Origin: an uncultured Bacillota bacterium
GTDB taxonomy: Bacteria; Bacillota; Clostridia; Christensenellales; UBA1242
Reading direction: 5' to 3'
DNA: 23,727 bases
Assembly (NCBI GenBank): GCA_947088415.1
Contig: CAMUGK010000006.1
Span: 1 to 23,727 of the forward strand
Part shown: one piece after another, positions 14,300 through 21,525 of the stretch
Layout: each line of letters begins with the position of its first letter
How positions within the stretch are numbered: the first letter of the stretch is position 1
The notes under the pieces: generated by a model
Told to the model about the DNA's origin: nothing
What the model saw: only the letters and a program-made list of their open reading frames with translations
The model's database searches: none
Made by a program: the position numbers and the translations under genes

Positions 14300-14451
14300 A
14301 GTGAATTAATTACAACTTGAGTTTCCATTACGCCCAATAGACAATCGCCAAGCGTTAGGCTTGCTCGGAATGACAGATACGTCGAATCCTTTTAATTTTT
14401 ATAGAAAGTGGCATTGCCACCCCAATAGACAATCGCCAAGCGTTAGGCTTG
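14300..14451 (-). repeat. Two hairpin-repeat copies between pgk and tpiA, first abutting the pgk stop codon
   Basis: Minus strand: CAAGCCTAACGCTTG (14437-14451) begins at the base after the pgk TAG, followed by GCGATTGTCTATTGGGGTG and the palindrome GTGGCAATGCCAC. A GAATGACA/GATTC fragment follows, and then a second CAAGCCTAACGCTTG (14349-14363) with the same tail and a full spacer to TTCAC. The 29-mer CAATAGACAATC...GGCTTG (plus strand) is identical at 3897-3925, 14335-14363 and 14423-14451. Confidence 0.9.
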
Positions 14452-15633
14452 CTATCTTATTTTTTCTTGTATTACTTCAACACAAACTAAACTGCCATTT
14501 TCAATAAACTTAAGTGATGCACCGCCACCTGTTGAAAGGAAGTTGATTTTTCCAGAAAGTCCACTCTTTTTGACTGCACTAACACTGTCTCCGCCACCCA
14601 CTAATGAATACGCATGGCTGTTTGCAATGGCTTCGGCAATTTTGAAAGTGCCTTCTTTAAATCTTGGGTCTTCATACTTGCCAAGTGGTCCATTCCATAA
14701 AATTTGCCCTGCCTTAGCAATTTCTTCGCTGAACATTTTAATGGTTTTTGGACCAATATCATAGCCAACCATATCTTCAACCATAAAATCTACAACTTCT
14801 TTCTTTTCCTTTTTGTCGCTTTCTCGAACTGCAACATGGTCGATTGGAAGAAGAATTTTTTTATCTTTCTCTTTGGCATAATCTAAAATCTCTTTTGCTG
14901 TAGCAATGCTTTCAATTGAAGTTAAACTTGATGCAACGGCTGTTCCACTTGCAACTAAGAATGTATACGCCATTGCTCCACCAAGGAGTATTGTGTCTGC
15001 AATGTCTATAAGTTTTTTAAGCATTTTGATTTTGTCTTTAACTTTTGCCCCACCTATAACAGCAACAAATGGTCGTTTTGGGTTTTCAAGACATGAAGAA
15101 AGATTGCTTATTTCCTTTTCCATTAAAAGCCCAATTGCGTTTGGAAGAAGTCTTGCAAGAGCATAAATAGACGCATGTTTACGATGAGAAACACCAAAAG
15201 CGTCATTGACAAAAATATCTCCAAGCGACGAAATCTTTCTTGCAAAATTCATGTCGCATTTTTCTTCTTCCTCATAAAAACGAACATTTTCTAAAAGCAA
15301 AATGTCGCCTTCTTCCATGGCTTCAATGCGACCTTCTGCTTCTTCGCCAATCACGTGATTTGAAAAATACACCTTGTTTGGAAAGAATTTAGATAGATAT
15401 AACGAAATTGGCCAAAGCGATTTTCTTATGTCATAACCTTGTGGTCTGCCAAGGTGAGAAAGCAAAACCACCTTTGCACCTTGCTGTGACAAATATTTAA
15501 TCGTTGGCATAGCTTCGCTTACACGTGTATAATCCAAAATTCTGCCACTATCATCAACTGGCACGTTAAAATCTACGCGAAGCAAAACACGCTTACCTTT
15601 AAGTCCTACCAAATCTTTAACCGTTCTTTTCAT
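14452..15633 (-). CDS. pgk: Phosphoglycerate kinase
   Basis: It converts 1,3-bisphosphoglycerate plus ADP to 3-phosphoglycerate plus ATP. The 393-residue product matches the usual length. It has the N-domain substrate motifs RVDFNVPVDD, LLSHLGRPQG and LLENVRFYEEEE, the hinge FVAVIGGAKVKDKI, and the C-domain nucleotide-binding motifs WNGPLGKYED, SLVGGGDSVSAV and FLSTGGGASLKFIE. AAGGAGAAATT precedes the ATG, and a promoter lies at 15652-15679. Its stop codon is directly followed by a hairpin repeat and then tpiA. Confidence 0.97.
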   Translation of the reverse strand: MKRTVKDLVGLKGKRVLLRVDFNVPVDDSGRILDYTRVSEAMPTIKYLSQQGAKVVLLSHLGRPQGYDIRKSLWPISLYLSKFFPNKVYFSNHVIGEEAEGRIEAMEEGDILLLENVRFYEEEEKCDMNFARKISSLGDIFVNDAFGVSHRKHASIYALARLLPNAIGLLMEKEISNLSSCLENPKRPFVAVIGGAKVKDKIKMLKKLIDIADTILLGGAMAYTFLVASGTAVASSLTSIESIATAKEILDYAKEKDKKILLPIDHVAVRESDKKEKKEVVDFMVEDMVGYDIGPKTIKMFSEEIAKAGQILWNGPLGKYEDPRFKEGTFKIAEAIANSHAYSLVGGGDSVSAVKKSGLSGKINFLSTGGGASLKFIENGSLVCVEVIQEKIR

Positions 15634-15651
15634 AATTTCTCCTTTTATCCT

Positions 15652-15679
15652 ATTTTACTACAATAGAAGTAATTTTCAA
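15652..15679 (-). promoter_or_regulatory. pgk promoter
   Basis: Minus strand TTGAAA (15674-15679), 16 bp, TAAAAT (15652-15657), 18 bp before the pgk ATG and just after the dusB stop codon. Confidence 0.65.
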
Positions 15680-15693
15680 AATATTTTAAGATT

Positions 15694-16614
15694 TTACTTT
15701 AAAATTTCTTTTAGTATTTTCAAACTTTCATTAATGCTTTGACTGGTTGCAATGGCAAGACGTTTTTCGCTTGCTCCTTCCATGCCAAAACAATACCATA
15801 AAAAGTGTTTTCTTAGATACATTGTAAGCCATTTTTCGTCATAATTTTCTCTTAAAATTTCAACATGCCTTTCAACAAGTTTAAACCTGTCTTTTGGCAG
15901 TGATTTGCCTTTAAGTTCATCAAAAATCCAAGGTTTTCCACATGCCCCACGACCAATCATAACTCCGTCAACACCCGTGGCTTTCATGTTTTCAAAACTT
16001 GTTTTGTCAACAACATCGCCATTGCCAATGACTGGAATTTTGACGTTGGCTTTAAGTCTTGCTATTGCGTCATAATCCGCTTGACCGCTATAACCCATTG
16101 CTGTCGTTCGTGCATGAAGGGTTATAAAACTTGCTCCGCTTTCTTCACACATCTTACCAAACTCAGTTGAAATATCCTTATCAAAACCCAATCTAAATTT
16201 AACACCAAGTGGTTTATCTGTCGCTTTAGCACAAGCAGAAATAATTTTACTTGCAAGCGGAAGATTTTTCATTAAAGCACTGCCTTCGCCATTTTTGACA
16301 ATTTTTGGTGCAGGACAGCCCATATTTATGTCATAGGCGTCATAATGAGATAACAAATCAAGTGACAAACTCTTTGCCATAACATCTTCTTCATGACCAA
16401 AAATCTGCCCCACCTTAAGTTTTTCACTAGGCGAACAAACCGTCATATATTCTGTCTTTTTCGGATTATGGAGCATTGCTCGACAAGACAGCATTTCGCT
16501 CCAACTCGCGTCAGCACCATGCTGTGAGGCAATTGTGCGAAAACCAATATCGCTAACACCCGCCATGGGAGCAAGCACTAACAAATCCTTTAAATTTAAC
16601 TCTTCTTTTTTCAT
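15694..16614 (-). CDS. dus: tRNA-dihydrouridine synthase
   Basis: This flavoenzyme reduces specific uridines in tRNA to dihydrouridine using FMN and NADPH. The 306-residue product is a TIM barrel with LAPMAGVSDIGFR at the start. The catalytic cysteine is C100 in INMGCPAPKIVKNGEGSALM. The FMN-binding motifs LGVKFRLGFD, TLHARTTAMGYSGQADY, VIGNGDV and VDGVMIGRGACGKPWIF are present. It belongs to the DusB-like bacterial group by overall look. No ribosome site precedes the ATG, and the -10 box lies 7 nt before it, so the mRNA is probably leaderless. Confidence 0.95.
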   Translation of the reverse strand: MKKEELNLKDLLVLAPMAGVSDIGFRTIASQHGADASWSEMLSCRAMLHNPKKTEYMTVCSPSEKLKVGQIFGHEEDVMAKSLSLDLLSHYDAYDINMGCPAPKIVKNGEGSALMKNLPLASKIISACAKATDKPLGVKFRLGFDKDISTEFGKMCEESGASFITLHARTTAMGYSGQADYDAIARLKANVKIPVIGNGDVVDKTSFENMKATGVDGVMIGRGACGKPWIFDELKGKSLPKDRFKLVERHVEILRENYDEKWLTMYLRKHFLWYCFGMEGASEKRLAIATSQSINESLKILKEILK

Positions 16615-16621
16615 TAACTAT

Positions 16622-16649
16622 AGTTTAACAAATTTTAATAAAAAAGCAA
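16622..16649 (-). promoter_or_regulatory. Promoter placing the transcript start at the dus ATG
   Basis: Minus strand TTGCTT (16644-16649), 16 bp, TAAACT (16622-16627), then ATAGTTA and ATG. A start 6-8 nt after the -10 falls on or next to the A of the start codon. Confidence 0.6.
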
Positions 16650-16651
16650 AA

Positions 16652-16924
16652 CTAATTGACGCAATGTTTTAATTTTTTATAAGCTTTAAAAATTGTAACT
16701 TTGCTTGCACGAGTGTAATACATGCGTTTTGTGACAGGATTTCGTCTTTTAATACTTTTTCTGTCCACAACAAAAAACTTTCCAAAGCCAGAAAGCGTTA
16801 CCTTTTCACCTTTGCAAAGTGCATCACTTAAAATTTCTTGAAAATCTTCAAAAATTTCTTTAACTTTTTGTGAATTTACTCCACTTTTTAACGAAATATA
16901 TTCAAACATTTGTTTTTTGTTCAT
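16652..16924 (-). CDS. HU/IHF-family DNA-binding protein, divergent
   Basis: HU proteins bend and compact DNA as dimers. From ATG 16924 (AAGGAAG before it) the product is 90 residues: an N-terminal helical part (MNKKQMFEYISLKSGVNSQK), then GEKVTLSGFGKFFVVDRKSI, the DNA-intercalating arm KRRNPVTKRMYYT, and ASKVTIFKAYKKLKHCV. The arm proline in RNP and the GFG turn are kept, but the charged ARxGRNPxTGE consensus is altered, so it is likely a divergent paralogue. The start lies 23 bp inside the end of the flippase gene, so the two are coupled. A longer upstream frame (to 16993) would overlap the flippase by 92 bp and lacks a ribosome site. Confidence 0.88.
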   Translation of the reverse strand: MNKKQMFEYISLKSGVNSQKVKEIFEDFQEILSDALCKGEKVTLSGFGKFFVVDRKSIKRRNPVTKRMYYTRASKVTIFKAYKKLKHCVN

Positions 16925-18446
16925 TTTTATCTTCCTTATTCTTGTTTTTGCCGAAAAATGCAAAAAACAAACCTTTAAGAACAGGAAAAGCAAAAATAAA
17001 ATATGTTAATCCACCAATCAAAGTGCCTAAAATGACAATCCATAAATGCGAAAGATGAGCTGTTGCAAAAAGTTTAACTATCATAAACATTATAACGCTT
17101 GAAAGAAGTGGCGTTAAAATGTAGAAAGCAGGAATTTTTACAAGACCACCTAGTTTAATAAGCACCATTATGCAAACAACAAGTGCAAGCACAATATTTG
17201 AAATTGGAATTGCAAAAATATTTACAGTTGAAGTTGACGCTAATGTATAAACTAAGATAATTTTGGCAATCCCACCAAAAAGGCTAGCTAAAAATGAATA
17301 AACAAAATAGCCTTTAGCCTGAAGTATTGAATTTAACAATTGCATTATTGCAGTCAAAATTATGCTAACTCCACCTAGAACTGTCAAATTTACCGCTTGT
17401 GGAAGTAAAGTTCCCATTGTTTTTGGATAGATAAGCATATATAAATTTCCACTTATGGCAACAATTCCAAATGTAAGTGGCAAGACAATCGTCCACATTG
17501 CAATAAAGGAATTTTTAATGACAGATTTTTGCCCATCAACATTTTTTTTTGTTGCAAGAAAAGATATTTTTGGAAGAAGTGTCATTGCAAGTGCAAGAGA
17601 AATGATTAATGGAAAATTTAAGATTGCACCCACCACACCAGTTTGAAGCCCAAAAAGAGAAGTTGCAAGTTCCTTTGAATAACCTGCTTGCATAAGTCTT
17701 GAAACAATTATAAGGCTATCAAAAGCATGAGTAAAAGGTATTACAGCACCACTTAAAGATAAAGGAAAAATTGCTCCTGCAAGTGTAGAAAAATTTCCTT
17801 TTTGAATAGGAAGTGGAAATTTAACCCTTGTCATTGTTACAATGCCAAGATAAACAAAAGCCAAAAGTTCACTTAAAGTAATTCCTAAAAAACCACCAAA
17901 AACGCCACTTGCAACCCCTTTTTTAGCAAAAAGATATGCAAACAAAAGACCTAAGATAAGTTTAAAAACCTGTTCGATAATTTGACTTATTGCAGTTGGC
18001 ACCATATTTTCGTAGCCTTGAATCACGCCACGTAAAACACCAATAAACGCACCAATAGGAATTAGCAAGATAAAAAGTTTGTAAGATAATGCACCTTGGG
18101 TTATCCCTTGAACAAGACAAAGATTGTTTGCAAAAAAGAAAAAAGCAAGACCAATAAGAAGTGAAATTGAAGTTGTAAGAAGCACACTTAACCGAAAATA
18201 ATCGCCAATTTTGTTGCTTTCCCCCCTTGCACGAGCAGAAGAAATAAGTTGACTTAACGAATTTGTAACCCCACCTGTAACAAAAACTAAGGCAAGAGAA
18301 TATAATGACATAATCATTTGAAAAATTCCGATTCCCTCAATGCCAAGAATGGCAGTTAAAGGTAATCGAAATAACGCACCAAAGAATTTACAAACAAAAC
18401 CGCTGATAATTAAAGCGATAGCACCCTTGCCAAGCCCCTTAAACAT
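16902..18446 (-). CDS. SpoVB/MurJ-like polysaccharide (lipid II-type) flippase
   Basis: The 514-residue, almost wholly hydrophobic product belongs to the MOP superfamily of lipid-linked oligosaccharide flippases. It opens FKGLGKGAIALIISGFVCKF and FGALFRLPLTAILG, typical of SpoVB/YtgP/MurJ-like proteins, and has about 14 membrane segments by eye. Further family motifs are FVTGGVTNSLSQLISSARARG and GVLRGVIQGYENMVPTAISQ. The tail is short and charged (KNKNKEDKNEQKTNV). Its role is probably lipid II or another wall precursor export; a sporulation role is possible but not shown. No ribosome site is visible before the ATG. It overlaps the HU-like gene and is divergent from the gene at 18566. Confidence 0.9.
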   Translation of the reverse strand: MFKGLGKGAIALIISGFVCKFFGALFRLPLTAILGIEGIGIFQMIMSLYSLALVFVTGGVTNSLSQLISSARARGESNKIGDYFRLSVLLTTSISLLIGLAFFFFANNLCLVQGITQGALSYKLFILLIPIGAFIGVLRGVIQGYENMVPTAISQIIEQVFKLILGLLFAYLFAKKGVASGVFGGFLGITLSELLAFVYLGIVTMTRVKFPLPIQKGNFSTLAGAIFPLSLSGAVIPFTHAFDSLIIVSRLMQAGYSKELATSLFGLQTGVVGAILNFPLIISLALAMTLLPKISFLATKKNVDGQKSVIKNSFIAMWTIVLPLTFGIVAISGNLYMLIYPKTMGTLLPQAVNLTVLGGVSIILTAIMQLLNSILQAKGYFVYSFLASLFGGIAKIILVYTLASTSTVNIFAIPISNIVLALVVCIMVLIKLGGLVKIPAFYILTPLLSSVIMFMIVKLFATAHLSHLWIVILGTLIGGLTYFIFAFPVLKGLFFAFFGKNKNKEDKNEQKTNV

Positions 18447-18500
18447 AAGACTAATGTGCGAAAAATATCAAAAAATATTCAAAAATTTTTAAAAAGGGTA

Positions 18501-18529
18501 TTTACAAACGCAAAAACATGTGCTATAAT
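18501..18529 (+). promoter_or_regulatory. Strong promoter with AT-rich upstream element
   Basis: TTTACA (18501-18506), 17 bp, TATAAT (18524-18529), preceded by AATTTTTAAAAAGGGTA. It rules out start codons before about 18535 for the downstream gene. Confidence 0.85.
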
Positions 18530-18565
18530 AGGCTTGTAAAAATTAAATTTATGGAGAGTGGATAT

Positions 18566-19114
18566 ATGAAATTATTTAACGAAACCATCAAACCTTTACA
18601 TTTCAGTCCAAAAACGGGGGTAAATCCAGCGGCTAGAAAGTATAAAGAAAACAATATTCAAGCAATTAGATCATTATATGAACTTGCAGATAAACATGGA
18701 AATATTGATGATCCGAATTTTGATGATGCGGTAAAAGTTTTGCTTTCAAGAGAATTTTTTGGATGGAAAAATATTGAAAACAGTGTTCCTTTAATTAAAG
18801 CACTCAACAATTTCAAAAAAGCATGGCCAAATATTGAGAAAAACAATCCTTTGCTCGCTGCTGATATCACAACTATGCTTGGTGGTTTTTATAATGGATT
18901 TGACAATTTTGATGCTGCTAAAGAATCTTATTGTGAAAATGCAGAATATCCAGTTTATTTTGACGTTGCCAAATATCTTAATGACATGATTGATGATAAT
19001 GGTAACTTAAAAGTCAACGCAGAAAATGTTCAAGTGGAATATTCCCGCCTTGCTATTGCTTGGAAGGCAGAAATTAAAAAAGAATGTGAAAATGATAATG
19101 ACCCACAACAATAA
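18566..19114 (+). CDS. Unrecognised 182-residue soluble protein
   Basis: I do not recognise this family. Start at 18566 is chosen because GGAG precedes it and the promoter excludes earlier ATGs at 18518 and 18551 (the latter contains the ribosome site itself). The product begins MKLFNETIKPLHFSPKTGVN, is acidic, Asn/Asp/Lys-rich and mostly helical by look, with a short acidic tail (ECENDNDPQQ). No membrane or signal segment is seen. It has its own consensus promoter and a strong terminator, so it is a single-gene transcript expected to be well expressed. Confidence 0.82.
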   Translation: MKLFNETIKPLHFSPKTGVNPAARKYKENNIQAIRSLYELADKHGNIDDPNFDDAVKVLLSREFFGWKNIENSVPLIKALNNFKKAWPNIEKNNPLLAADITTMLGGFYNGFDNFDAAKESYCENAEYPVYFDVAKYLNDMIDDNGNLKVNAENVQVEYSRLAIAWKAEIKKECENDNDPQQ

Positions 19115-19142
19115 AAAATGCTAACTTTGTTAGCATTTTTTA
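19113..19142. terminator. Bidirectional terminator between convergent genes
   Basis: AAAAAATGCTAAC / GTTAGCATTTTTT with a TTT loop starts at the stop codon of the 18566 gene. The A-run and T-run allow termination on both strands. Confidence 0.88.
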
Positions 19143-19153
19143 TTAATTTGCTT

Positions 19154-20500
19154 TTAAGGAAGTTCTGCTTCTGGAGGAGGCGAACTAGGAGTATTTGTTG
19201 GTAATGGTTGATTTACATCTGGTTGATTTTGTTTTGGTGTTTCAGCATTCACATTCACTTCTCCTTTATCTTTGTCAACATGTGCTCTTGGAGCACCTAA
19301 CATTCCAAATAGACGAGTTGTTTCTTCATCACTGGCATCATCTGATTGAGAAGATATTATTCTTCCCGAATTTCTGAAAGATGCTGGTGTATATTGATTA
19401 CTATTACCTGTTTTAGATGCTGGTGCAACAGGTTTTTCTGATTTTATTTCTGATTTACTTGGTCCGCCACCACCTTTCTTTTTGCCGTCGTCCTTTTTCT
19501 CATCTTTCTTCTTGTCGTCTTTCTTTTTTTGTTTATCGGCTTTTTTATCTGCCTTTTTGCCTGCGGTTTTGGCTTTTGGTTTTGATGAGGCTTTAGACGA
19601 TTCAACTTTTGCTGGTGCTGGTTCAATTTTTTTAACAACAGGTTTGTTTGCCTGTCTTTTGCGAATATCTTCAACTTTCTTAATCGGACTTGAATATTCG
19701 GACTTTACAGATTTAACTTCTTCGGGATGTTTTTTAAAGACAATTTCTTTTCCGCCAAATTTGTCAATTGCTTCATCAAGATATTTTCTAAGTTTTAAAA
19801 AACGTCCTTTAATCTTTGCGTTATCTAGCCCTTCAAATTTTATTTTTCGGTTATATTCTTCTAAAGTTTTTCGTCCAAGGTCGCCTTCATCTTCAAGAAA
19901 ACTTAACATACGAAGAACATATATTTGGCTTGAAAGATCCATAATGTCTTCCATTTCAAACCAATAATCTATGCGATTTTGAATTTGCAAAGTCAACTTG
20001 ATAAACTTTCCTTCGTCAATCTTTGTGATAACATCTTGAATATTGAAAACACGTTTAACTTTATCTACAAAGCCGTTTGCTTTTGGTTGAACAACTTTGG
20101 CAATAAAAGATGTTAAAGATTGCAAATCTCTATACCCGCTTACCTTTTCAATCAGATAAAGTGAAGCAATTTGCTCGTTTTCATTTTCTTGGATTTCAAT
20201 ATAAAAATACAAATCTTTGGCAAGAAGTCTTGAATATGCTTCAACACGGTTATACTCTGTGTTTGTATGTTCTTTTGGAATTAATGCAAGGTCGCGTCTA
20301 ATTTTTTCGTTAATAACATACTCGCCCTCGTCGTTAATTTCGCCAAGCAATTTGTTTGACGCTTCAAATTCTTTAATGCAAGTTTTATAATAATCAATTT
20401 CTTCTGAGGCAAACAAAACCCTATCACTATCAAACACTTTGCAACTAGATAGCGGTGTATTTACGCCATAAGCTATATTTTCAATCTTTCTCTTTGGCAT
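19154..20500 (-). CDS. Unrecognised 448-residue protein with Lys-rich disordered C-terminal half
   Basis: AAGGAG precedes the ATG, and a promoter TTGAAA-17-TAAAAT lies at 20520-20548. Residues 1 to about 265 look folded, mixed alpha/beta (for example AYSRLLAKDLYFYIEIQENE, FIKLTLQIQNRIDYWFEMED). From about 270 it becomes low-complexity: Lys/Ala/Pro, then runs of Lys/Asp (KKKDDKKKDEKKDDGKKKGG), then a Ser/Asn/Pro tail ending PSSPPPEAELP. No signal peptide or membrane segment is seen. The basic stretch could bind nucleic acid or acidic surfaces, but that is speculation. No family recognised. Confidence 0.85.
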   Translation of the reverse strand: MPKRKIENIAYGVNTPLSSCKVFDSDRVLFASEEIDYYKTCIKEFEASNKLLGEINDEGEYVINEKIRRDLALIPKEHTNTEYNRVEAYSRLLAKDLYFYIEIQENENEQIASLYLIEKVSGYRDLQSLTSFIAKVVQPKANGFVDKVKRVFNIQDVITKIDEGKFIKLTLQIQNRIDYWFEMEDIMDLSSQIYVLRMLSFLEDEGDLGRKTLEEYNRKIKFEGLDNAKIKGRFLKLRKYLDEAIDKFGGKEIVFKKHPEEVKSVKSEYSSPIKKVEDIRKRQANKPVVKKIEPAPAKVESSKASSKPKAKTAGKKADKKADKQKKKDDKKKDEKKDDGKKKGGGGPSKSEIKSEKPVAPASKTGNSNQYTPASFRNSGRIISSQSDDASDEETTRLFGMLGAPRAHVDKDKGEVNVNAETPKQNQPDVNQPLPTNTPSSPPPEAELP

Positions 20501-20519
20501 AGAAATTTCTCCTTAATCT

Positions 20520-20548
20520 ATTTTACTATATTTTTGATTGTTTTTCAA
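20520..20548 (-). promoter_or_regulatory. Promoter of the Lys-rich protein gene
   Basis: Minus strand TTGAAA (20543-20548), 17 bp, TAAAAT (20520-20525), 19 bp before the ATG at 20500. Confidence 0.7.
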
Positions 20549-20572
20549 GTGTTTTAAAAAAGTTAAAGAAAA

Positions 20573-20617
20573 AACAAAGCATTTGAAATCTTTGATAAAA
20601 GATAAAAATGCTTTGTT
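20573..20617 (-). terminator. Terminator after the DUF1540 gene
   Basis: AACAAAGCATTT (20573-20584) pairs with AAATGCTTTGTT (20606-20617), 12 bp, with GTTTTTTC following on the minus strand. The 21-nt loop is rather large. Confidence 0.65.
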
Positions 20618-20621
20618 GTTA

Positions 20622-20657
20622 ATTTTCTTTTGCTTCTTTTCTTTAAAAGAAAAGAAG
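20622..20657 (-). repeat. 12-bp palindrome after the DUF1540 gene, related to 11056-11094
   Basis: CTTCTTTTCTTT (20633-20644) and AAAGAAAAGAAG (20646-20657) are exact reverse complements around one base. TTTCTTTTGC-type sequence precedes it on the plus strand, as in the hairpin before ybaB. It ends 3 bp from the DUF1540 gene's stop codon. Confidence 0.7.
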
Positions 20658-20660
20658 GGC

Positions 20661-20972
20661 TCACTTTTCTAAGTAACTTACACAATATGGCTTTTCTTTG
20701 ATTGCATTAACAGTTATGCCGTTTGAAACACATTGCCCGTTGCGATTGAATAAACAATTTGCCCTACAGACAATCTCGGCAGTCTTGCTGTCACGCTGTG
20801 GTGCATAAACTGGTGGCTTTTCAAATAAATGCTTGGTGCTGTCGAGTTCTGGCTTGTTTTCTCCCCTTTCATAACTTCCACAAACAATGCTACGATTAAT
20901 GGCAATTTTCCTTGCTTTGCATGTGTAACGATCATTGTATATACATTTGGTTTTTCTACATCGAATATCCAT
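20661..20972 (-). CDS. DUF1540 (cysteine-rich) protein, two modules
   Basis: The 103-residue product has two copies of a four-cysteine module: C5, C10, C18, C31 (CRKTKCIYNDRYTCKA...C) and C69, C73, C81, C97 (CRANCLFNRNGQC...C). Each is followed by an SY motif (GSYE, VSYL). This matches DUF1540, a small, probably metal-binding domain common in spore-forming Bacillota whose role is not settled. GGAGAGAGG precedes the ATG. The gene is divergent from rplI. Confidence 0.85.
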   Translation of the reverse strand: MDIRCRKTKCIYNDRYTCKARKIAINRSIVCGSYERGENKPELDSTKHLFEKPPVYAPQRDSKTAEIVCRANCLFNRNGQCVSNGITVNAIKEKPYCVSYLEK

Positions 20973-21004
20973 ATTAACCTCTCTCCAAAATTATTTCCAA
21001 AAGT

Positions 21005-21033
21005 TTGACAAAACAAACAAAATTATTTAAAAT
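21005..21033 (+). promoter_or_regulatory. rplI promoter
   Basis: TTGACA (21005-21010), 17 bp, TAAAAT (21028-21033), the same two hexamers as the rpmG promoter. The expected start is at about 21040, next to AAAGGAG, so the leader is very short. Confidence 0.85.
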
Positions 21034-21052
21034 GTAAATAAAGGAGATAAAA

Positions 21053-21496
21053 ATGAAAGTAGTTTTACTTAAAGATGTTAAAGGAACTGGCAAAAAAGGA
21101 GAAATTAAAGAAGTTAGCGACGGTTATGCAAAAAACTTTTTACTCAAAACAGGCGCTGCAAAAATTGCGGATAATAGCGCAATGAGTGAAAATAAAAATA
21201 TGCAAACTTCTCAAGCATTTCATAAAGCCACAGAAATTGCCGCAGCCAAAGAACTGGCAAAAAAACTTGAAGGCAAATCTGTTAGCGTTTCAATTAAATG
21301 TGGAGAAAATGGCAAAACCTTTGGCTCAGTTACAAATAAAGAAGTTGCTGATGCACTTGAAAAACAAGGTCTTAAACTTGACAAAAAGAAAATTGAAATT
21401 AAAGAGCCAATTAAAACGCTTGGAAACTTTGAAATTTTAGTAAGGGTTTATCCAGAAATTACAGCAAAACTTAACCTTAATGTTGTTGGAGAATAA
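21053..21496 (+). CDS. rplI: 50S ribosomal protein L9
   Basis: L9 binds 23S rRNA near the L1 stalk and helps maintain reading frame. The 147-residue product has the N-terminal rRNA-binding domain MKVVLLKDVKGTGKKGEIKE with VSDGYAKNFLL. A long connecting helix (SENKNMQTSQAFHKATEIAA...) and the C-terminal domain (GKTFGSVTNKEVADAL, IKTLGNFEILVRVYPEITAK) follow. AAAGGAG precedes the ATG. It is transcribed alone; the usual neighbours rpsF, rpsR, ssb and dnaB are not here. Confidence 0.97.
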   Translation: MKVVLLKDVKGTGKKGEIKEVSDGYAKNFLLKTGAAKIADNSAMSENKNMQTSQAFHKATEIAAAKELAKKLEGKSVSVSIKCGENGKTFGSVTNKEVADALEKQGLKLDKKKIEIKEPIKTLGNFEILVRVYPEITAKLNLNVVGE

Positions 21497-21525
21497 AAAA
21501 GACTTTGAATAACAAAGCCTTTTTT
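21495..21525. terminator. Bidirectional terminator after rplI
   Basis: AAAAAAG-CTTTG pairs with CAAAG-CTTTTTT with one A-C mismatch and a 5-nt loop. It lies between convergent genes and overlaps the stop codon of the minus-strand gene at 21524. Confidence 0.8.

Noticed and set aside
20714..21016. 100-codon minus-strand frame overlapping the DUF1540 gene.
   Set aside because: It overlaps a gene with clear paired cysteine modules and its own ribosome site, and it runs across the rplI promoter region.
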